64,000 nt of DNA from an uncultured Pelagibacteraceae bacterium (GTDB lineage: Bacteria; Pseudomonadota; Alphaproteobacteria; Pelagibacterales; Pelagibacteraceae), in assembly GCA_902558815.1 (NCBI GenBank), contig CACEFF010000001.1:124001-188000 (forward strand). The letters run 5' to 3'. Shown here piece after piece: positions 57,857-64,000 of the stretch. Within the stretch, counting starts at the first letter, position 1. The number at the start of each line of letters is the position of its first letter. A program made the translations under genes and the position numbers. The notes under the pieces are model-generated. The model had not been told where the DNA came from and did not search any database. It was given only the letters and a program-made list of their open reading frames with translations.

Positions 57857-58629
57857 TTTTTTAAAAATTCTAAGATCTTTTCTCTCATTTCAAATGCTTT
57901 TTCAATCATAATCATATGTCCACATCCAGGAATTATATGAGTGGTAGAATTTTTAACTAACTTTGCAAATTTTTTTCCAGCTTCTAGATTAACCATTTTA
58001 TCCAACTCTCCAAAAACTAACATGATTGGACAACTAATTGATTGTGCTGCCTTAGAACCATTCGCATAATTATTACACGCAATAAGATCAACCGCTAAAA
58101 TTTCACTTATATCCCTAGGTGATTGAATAATTCTTTCAATTGGATTTCCACCAATAAACTTTTTAGAACCTTCATAACCCCATTTCATCATTAATTTAAC
58201 AGCATCAGAGTCGCTATTAGATGCCAAATCTATCAAATCTTTATTTACTGGCATTCGATATGATCCACTTATTAAAACCATTTTTTTTAATCTATTTTTA
58301 TATTTAAAAGAGTACTCAATAGCTTCTAAGCATCCTTGAGAATGGCCAACTAATATTAAATTTTTCAAATTCAGCTTCTCAAATACTTTTTCTAACCAGT
58401 CTGTAATTTTTTCAATACTATCTAAACAAGGACCTTCAGAATTTCCATGACCTGGTAAATCAATAGAAAGAACATTGAAATTTTTACTTGAAAAAAATTG
58501 TTCTGTTAAAGACCAAACAATATGAGAGAGACCACTTCCATGAAGAAATACAATCGTATCCTTTGAATTATCCACACCTTGTCCGGCATCAGATGCATGA
58601 ACACTTTTGTTTTCAATTTCAATTATCAA
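57853..58629 (-). CDS. Alpha/beta hydrolase embedded in dmd cluster
   Basis: [10 protein letters not shown] oxyanion region, [12 protein letters not shown] nucleophile elbow, VFGELDKMV acid, GCGHMIMIE histidine. Confidence 0.88.
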   Translation of the reverse strand: MIIEIENKSVHASDAGQGVDNSKDTIVFLHGSGLSHIVWSLTEQFFSSKNFNVLSIDLPGHGNSEGPCLDSIEKITDWLEKVFEKLNLKNLILVGHSQGCLEAIEYSFKYKNRLKKMVLISGSYRMPVNKDLIDLASNSDSDAVKLMMKWGYEGSKKFIGGNPIERIIQSPRDISEILAVDLIACNNYANGSKAAQSISCPIMLVFGELDKMVNLEAGKKFAKLVKNSTTHIIPGCGHMIMIEKAFEMREKILEFLKK

Positions 58630-58637
58630 TTAATTAC

Positions 58638-60254
58638 CTAAAATTTTTTTCTCAATTCAAATTTTTGAATTTTACCTGTTGAAGTTTTTGGCAATTCACA
58701 GAAAATTACTTGTTTTGGAACTTTAAAACCTGCTAATGTTTCCTTACAAAAATCTATCAATTCTTTATCTGTTGTAGGCTTGTCTTTGACCATTTCAATA
58801 AATGCACAAGGTACTTCTCCCCATTTCTCATCAGGTTTAGCAACAACTGCAGCAATTGATACTGAAGGATGTTTGGATAAAGTATTCTCGATTTCAATTG
58901 AAGAAATATTTTCTCCTCCAGAAATGATTATATCTTTTGACCTATCTTGTATTTTTACATATCCATCTGGATGTATTACCGCTAAATCTCCTGAATGAAA
59001 CCAGCCACCAGCCATGGCTTTATCTGTTGCAGCTTTATCTTTAAAATAACCTTTCATAACTACATTTCCTCTAAGCATAATCTCACCAATTGTTTTTCCA
59101 TCTTTTGGTACTTCCTTCATTGTTTCAGGATCCATTATAGTTGCACCTTCAAGATTAGGATACCTAACTCCTTGTCTTGCTTTAATTTCGTTCTGCTTAT
59201 CCTCATCAAAATTATTCCAATCATCATTCCAGGCACATTGTGTGACATGTCCGTAAGTTTCTGTTAAGCCATACACGTGCATTACCTCAAAACCAAGTTC
59301 TTTCATCTTTTTAAAGATTATACTCGGTGGTGGGGCTCCTGCAGTAAGTACATGTACTTTATGTTTTAGTTTTTTTCGATCACTTTTGGGGGCACCTGTA
59401 ATCATGTTTAATACTATAGGAGCTCCACCAAAATGAGTTACATTATATTTATCTATTAGTTCAAAAATTTTTTTTACATCTATATTTCTTAAGCAAATTG
59501 TTCTTCCATTTAACATTGGAACTGTCCAAGGATAGCACCATCCGTTACAATGAAACATTGGAACAATTGTTAAAAAATTTAACCTATTTGGCATATTCCA
59601 GGCAACAGCACTTCCTGTAGACATTAAATATGATCCTCGATGATGATAGACAACTCCTTTTGGATTTCCTGTAGTTCCAGAAGTATAACTTAATGATATA
59701 GCTTTCCACTCATCCTCTGGCATTTTCCAAATGTAGTTATCATCTCCAGTATTCAAAAAGCTCTCATATTCTAATTCGCCAATTTTTTCTAATTTAGACT
59801 GATCAGCAAACTTGTCATGAATATCAATGATAATAATTTTTTTGTCTAATTTGCTTAATGCTTTTTTTACCTCAGTGTGAAGTTGTCTATCTACTACCAA
59901 TACTTTTGCATCACTATGTTTTAAAATGTATGAGATAGTATTAGCATCTAATCTTATATTAATCGTATTTAATACTGCGCCCGACATTGGAACTGAATAA
60001 TGTGCCTCAAAAATTTCTGGTGTATTAAATGCCAGAAATGAAACTGTATCTCCCTTGGTGATACCAATTTTTTCTAAAGCACTAGCAAATTTAGTAGCTC
60101 TTTTATATACATCACTCCAAGTGTATTTTCGATCTTCATAAACTACAGCTTCATAGTTAGGATAGACTTCTTTTGCTCTTTCTAAAAAAGATAAAGGTGT
60201 TAATGGAACGTAATTAGCTCTATTTTTATCTAAATTAGTATCATAATGGCTCAT
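58638..60254 (-). CDS. dmdB: Acyl-CoA ligase, DmdB-like (3-methylmercaptopropionate-CoA ligase)
   Basis: SLSYTSGTTGNPKGVVYHHRG AMP-binding motif, HVYGLTETYGHVTQC, GWFHSGDLAVIHPDGY; context. Confidence 0.8.
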   Translation of the reverse strand: MSHYDTNLDKNRANYVPLTPLSFLERAKEVYPNYEAVVYEDRKYTWSDVYKRATKFASALEKIGITKGDTVSFLAFNTPEIFEAHYSVPMSGAVLNTINIRLDANTISYILKHSDAKVLVVDRQLHTEVKKALSKLDKKIIIIDIHDKFADQSKLEKIGELEYESFLNTGDDNYIWKMPEDEWKAISLSYTSGTTGNPKGVVYHHRGSYLMSTGSAVAWNMPNRLNFLTIVPMFHCNGWCYPWTVPMLNGRTICLRNIDVKKIFELIDKYNVTHFGGAPIVLNMITGAPKSDRKKLKHKVHVLTAGAPPPSIIFKKMKELGFEVMHVYGLTETYGHVTQCAWNDDWNNFDEDKQNEIKARQGVRYPNLEGATIMDPETMKEVPKDGKTIGEIMLRGNVVMKGYFKDKAATDKAMAGGWFHSGDLAVIHPDGYVKIQDRSKDIIISGGENISSIEIENTLSKHPSVSIAAVVAKPDEKWGEVPCAFIEMVKDKPTTDKELIDFCKETLAGFKVPKQVIFCELPKTSTGKIQKFELRKKF

Positions 60255-60255
60255 T

Positions 60256-62019
60256 TTAATTGAATTTAAAATTCATTATATTCGAACTGCCAGATATGGC
60301 TGACTTATAATGTTGTTCAGCTCGTGGTAAAACTTTATCAAAATAAAACTTAGCGGTACTTATTTTTTCATCATAAAACTTTTTATTTTCATCATAATTC
60401 TTGAAGCTTACTTCTAAAACTTTTATCCAAGCATAAGCAACTGATACGTACCCTAATGTTTTTAAGTAGTCATTTGCTGCAGCACTTACATCGTCTTTGT
60501 CCGTCTTAGCTTTTTCAATTGTCCAATCACTAAACTTGCTCAAAATGTCTAAATAATAAGTAAATTCTTTTGCAAATGTTTTTATTTGCTCATTATTTGA
60601 GTTAACCTCAGATTTAATTAGATCTAAAAATTTATTGATTATATTTCCATTTTTATTAGATAATTTTCTAAAAACTAAATCTGCTGCTTGCACTGAATTA
60701 GTGCCTTCATATATTGGTGTTATTCTATTATCTCTGTAAAGTTGTTCAATTCCTTGATCTTTTGTATAACCATAACCACCATGAATTTGCATAGCGTCAT
60801 TAGTAATTTCCATACCAAGATCTGTAAATAACGATTTAACAACAGGTGTCATTAAGGAGACAAAGTCAGAAGCTTCCTGACGAACTTTTTCATCTGGATG
60901 GTTTAAACTAACTTCTGTTTGTTGTGACAACCAAAAACATAATGCTCTCTCACCTTCTATAATTGATTTCATATTTAATAATGACCTTCTTATATCAGCA
61001 TGTTCAATTATAAAATCTGCTCCATTAGATGATTTGGTGTTGTTAGTTTTACCTTGTTTTCTCTCTTTAGCATAAGCAAGTGAATTTTGATAAGCAATTT
61101 CTGAAATTCCAAGTCCTTGGATACCTACAACAATTCTTTCAAGATTCATCATTGTAAACATCGCACTTAAACCTTTGTCCTTTTTGCCTATCATATATCC
61201 AGTTGCTCCATCAAAGTTGAGAACGCATGTTGCAGAACCTTTAATGCCCATTTTACTTTCTATAGATCCTGTTGATACTCCATTCCTAGGACCTACACTT
61301 CCATCCTCATTGACTATAAATTTTGGAACTAAAAATAAACTTATACCTTTTGTACCAGCTGGTGAGTCTGTTGCTCTCGCAATTACTAAATGAATAATAT
61401 TTTCTGTAAGATCTTGATCACCTGAAGTAATGAAAATCTTTTGGCCACTAAGTTTATATGTTCCATCAGATTGTTTCTCAGCTTTAGTTTTTAAAAGTCC
61501 TAAATCAGTTCCACAAACTGGTTCTGTTAAACACATGGTGCCACTCCATTTACCTTCAACTATTTTTGGTAAATATTTAGTTTTTATTTCTTCTGAAGCA
61601 TGATGATTTATACAATTATATGCCCCAATACTTAGTTCACTATAAAGTTTAAAAGATAAGCTTGCAGATGAAAGCATTTCATCAAAAAAAGCACTTACAG
61701 TCTTTGGCATTCCTTGTCCACCATACTTTGGATCACAAGATAAAGAAGTCCAACCATCTTCAATATACTTTTGGTAAGCTTCTTTATATCCAGGGGGTGT
61801 TCTTACAACTCCATTTTCTAAAACAGCAGGATTTTCATCACCTATTTTAGCGAGAGGTAATATTAAATTTTGATTAATCTTTGCTGCCTCTTCTAAAATA
61901 TCTTTAACAAGTTCTGAGCTGACCTCTTTATATTTTTCTAATTCATTGTAATTTTTATTGTCTCTTAATTTCTCGAAAAGAAACATCATATCTTCAACTG
62001 GTGCATTGTAGCTTGGCAT
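60256..62019 (-). CDS. dmdC: Acyl-CoA dehydrogenase, DmdC-like (3-methylmercaptopropionyl-CoA dehydrogenase)
   Basis: Long (587 aa) ACAD with CLTEPVCGTDLGLLKTKAE, QIHGGYGYTKDQGIEQLYRDNRITPIYEGTNSVQAADLV; context. Confidence 0.82.
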   Translation of the reverse strand: MPSYNAPVEDMMFLFEKLRDNKNYNELEKYKEVSSELVKDILEEAAKINQNLILPLAKIGDENPAVLENGVVRTPPGYKEAYQKYIEDGWTSLSCDPKYGGQGMPKTVSAFFDEMLSSASLSFKLYSELSIGAYNCINHHASEEIKTKYLPKIVEGKWSGTMCLTEPVCGTDLGLLKTKAEKQSDGTYKLSGQKIFITSGDQDLTENIIHLVIARATDSPAGTKGISLFLVPKFIVNEDGSVGPRNGVSTGSIESKMGIKGSATCVLNFDGATGYMIGKKDKGLSAMFTMMNLERIVVGIQGLGISEIAYQNSLAYAKERKQGKTNNTKSSNGADFIIEHADIRRSLLNMKSIIEGERALCFWLSQQTEVSLNHPDEKVRQEASDFVSLMTPVVKSLFTDLGMEITNDAMQIHGGYGYTKDQGIEQLYRDNRITPIYEGTNSVQAADLVFRKLSNKNGNIINKFLDLIKSEVNSNNEQIKTFAKEFTYYLDILSKFSDWTIEKAKTDKDDVSAAANDYLKTLGYVSVAYAWIKVLEVSFKNYDENKKFYDEKISTAKFYFDKVLPRAEQHYKSAISGSSNIMNFKFN

Positions 62020-62045
62020 AAATTCAGTTTAGGATAATTAATAGA

Positions 62046-63152
62046 TTATTGCAATTTTGAAATTATCGCATCTCCCATTTGAGAGGTTGAAACTTCTTTC
62101 ATTCCATCTGATAGAATATCTTTTGTTCTCAATCCATCATTTAGCACATCTTGTACAGCTTTTTCTAGTGCTTCAGCCTCTTTATCTAAATCTAAAGAAT
62201 ACCTTAGGGCCATAGCAAAACTCAATATAGTTGCAATTGGATTTGCAATTCCTTTACCAGCTATATCTGGAGCTGAACCATGAATTGGTTCATACATAGC
62301 TCTCATTTCTCCATCTTTATTCTTAGCACCTAAAGATGCTGAAGGTAAAAGACCTAAAGATCCAGTAAGCATTGAGGCCTGATCTGATAACATGTCTCCA
62401 AACAAATTATCAGTTACAATTACATCGAACTGCTTGGGATTTCTTAATAACTGCATAGCACAGTTATCAGCAAGCATATGACTTAGTTCGACATCTTTAT
62501 ATTCTTTTTCATGTAATGCTTGGACTTCTTCTTTCCAAAGTTGTCCAGCTTCCATAACATTTGATTTTTCACACGACGTAACTTTGTTTGATCTTTTTTT
62601 TGCTAAATCAAAAGCAATTTTAGCAACTCTAATTATTTCACTGCTTGTATAAGTATGAGTATTAATTCCTTTTCTTTCACCATTTTCAATTGGTTTAATT
62701 CCTCTAGGTTCACCAAAATATATCCCGCCAGTCAGTTCTCTTACAATCATAATATCTAAACCAGAAACAATTTCTGGTTTTAAAGTTGATGCATCGACTA
62801 ATTGTTTAAAACATATTGCTGGCCTCAAGTTTGCAAATAATTTTAATTCTTTTCTAAGTTTTAATAATGCTCTTTCGGGTTTTTTTGAAAAATCTATATT
62901 ATCCCATTTTGGGCCTCCTACTGCTCCTAACATTACTGCTGCACTTTCTAATGCCTTATAAAATACTTCGTCAGTTATAGGGGTTCCATGTTTGTCAATA
63001 GAACAACCCCCAGCAAGATCTTGATCTATTTCAAAGTCGAGTGATTTTTTATCATTAAACCAATTAATTATTTTTTTTACTTCAGCAATAACTTCAGGAC
63101 CAATACCATCACCAGGTAATAATAAAATTTTTCTTTTTTTTACTTTAATCAT
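62046..63152 (-). CDS. leuB: 3-isopropylmalate dehydrogenase
   Basis: [57 protein letters not shown]. Confidence 0.97.
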   Translation of the reverse strand: MIKVKKRKILLLPGDGIGPEVIAEVKKIINWFNDKKSLDFEIDQDLAGGCSIDKHGTPITDEVFYKALESAAVMLGAVGGPKWDNIDFSKKPERALLKLRKELKLFANLRPAICFKQLVDASTLKPEIVSGLDIMIVRELTGGIYFGEPRGIKPIENGERKGINTHTYTSSEIIRVAKIAFDLAKKRSNKVTSCEKSNVMEAGQLWKEEVQALHEKEYKDVELSHMLADNCAMQLLRNPKQFDVIVTDNLFGDMLSDQASMLTGSLGLLPSASLGAKNKDGEMRAMYEPIHGSAPDIAGKGIANPIATILSFAMALRYSLDLDKEAEALEKAVQDVLNDGLRTKDILSDGMKEVSTSQMGDAIISKLQ

Positions 63153-63750
63153 TAAAAATCCAAGGTTTTTTATTTTTTAAATCTTTTTCAAAATTTTCAA
63201 TCTTTTCTGACTTTTTTAAAGATAGTGCTATATCGTCTAACCCTTCTAAAAGACATTTTTTTTTAAATTTATCTACATCAAATTTTATTTCATTATTTCC
63301 ATAAACAATCTTATTTTCATTTAAATCAACCGATATTTCCTCTTTTCGATTTGCGTATTCTGATAACTCTTTAATTTTTTCCTCCTCAAGAACTATGGGT
63401 AAAATTCCGTTTTTAAAACAATTACTATAAAAAATATCTGCAAAACTTGAACTTATTACACATGTTATCCCAAAATCTAACAACGCCCATGGAGCATGCT
63501 CTCTTGATGAGCCACATCCAAAATTTTTTCCAGCTATTAAAATTTTAGAATTATTAAATGGATTTTGATTTAAAATAAAATCTCCAATTTCTTTACCTTG
63601 GTCATCATATCTCATCTCAAAAAATAAGTTTTTACCAAGACCAGTTCTTTTAATAGTTTTCAAAAATTGTTTTGGAATTATCATATCCGTATCAATATTT
63701 ACTATTGGTAAATATGCTGGAATACTTTTTAAAGTATTAAATTTTTGCAT
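63145..63750 (-). CDS. leuD: 3-isopropylmalate dehydratase small subunit
   Basis: [47 protein letters not shown]. Confidence 0.96.
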   Translation of the reverse strand: MQKFNTLKSIPAYLPIVNIDTDMIIPKQFLKTIKRTGLGKNLFFEMRYDDQGKEIGDFILNQNPFNNSKILIAGKNFGCGSSREHAPWALLDFGITCVISSSFADIFYSNCFKNGILPIVLEEEKIKELSEYANRKEEISVDLNENKIVYGNNEIKFDVDKFKKKCLLEGLDDIALSLKKSEKIENFEKDLKNKKPWIFND

Positions 63751-64000
63751 TTAATTTTGGTACTTTCTAACGTCATCAAGATTTCCAGAAATAGCTGCTG
63801 CTGCTGCCATACCAGGGCTAACTAAATGAGTTCTTCCACCTCTTCCTTGTCTTCCTTCGAAGTTTCTATTTGACGTGGAAGCACATCTTTCTTGAGGTTT
63901 TAACTTATCTGCATTCATGGCTAAACACATAGAGCAACCAGGTTCCCTCCATTCAAAGCCTGAATTTACAAAAATTTTATCTAATCCCTCTTGCTCAGCC
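63751..64000 (-). CDS. leuC: 3-isopropylmalate dehydratase large subunit, C-terminal part (truncated by window)
   Basis: Reverse-strand translation contains [37 protein letters not shown] then TAA at 63751-63753. Confidence 0.93.
   Translation of the reverse strand, partial: AEQEGLDKIFVNSGFEWREPGCSMCLAMNADKLKPQERCASTSNRNFEGRQGRGGRTHLVSPGMAAAAAISGNLDDVRKYQN

Overview
The window is an AT-rich, gene-dense bacterial chromosome segment. Gene content, synteny and protein sequences suggest a SAR11/Pelagibacterales-type alphaproteobacterium; this is inferred from the sequence, not from a database search. Coding regions cover nearly everything. I found no rRNA, tRNA, CRISPR array, prophage or transposon. 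Main blocks: RND efflux pump (5' truncated); lytic transglycosylase-like and VanZ-like genes; gpmA; an apparent chvI-chvG-ahcY-tsaE-amgK-murU operon; polA; bioY; regA; a polyamine cluster (decarboxylase, deoxyhypusine-synthase-like, agmatinase-like); yhhQ-like and rpmB; pyrD; lysS (class I); trkH; an AmpG-like permease; NlpC/P60; tyrA-hisC; metX-metW-gloB; rplU-rpmA-obgE-proB-proA-nadD-rsfS-ctpA-rppH. Everything from 35.4 kb to the end is on the minus strand: leuCDB, a DMSP-demethylation-type cluster dmdC-dmdB-(alpha/beta hydrolase)-dmdA, asd, sdhCDAB, mmsA, mdh, sucCD, sucAB, lpdA, priA, atpHAGDC. The most notable signals are: (1) a SAM-II riboswitch whose predicted transcription start sits at the first base of P1, upstream of metX; (2) the dmd-type cluster between leuB and asd with an unassigned alpha/beta hydrolase and no DmdD; (3) the decarboxylase/DHS-like/ureohydrolase polyamine cluster with a dyad-rich leader; (4) six of six convergent gene pairs overlapping or touching; (5) A11-A13 tracts inside essential coding sequences; (6) a near-leaderless rpmB promoter. 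I did not find a clearly novel defence or mobile system.
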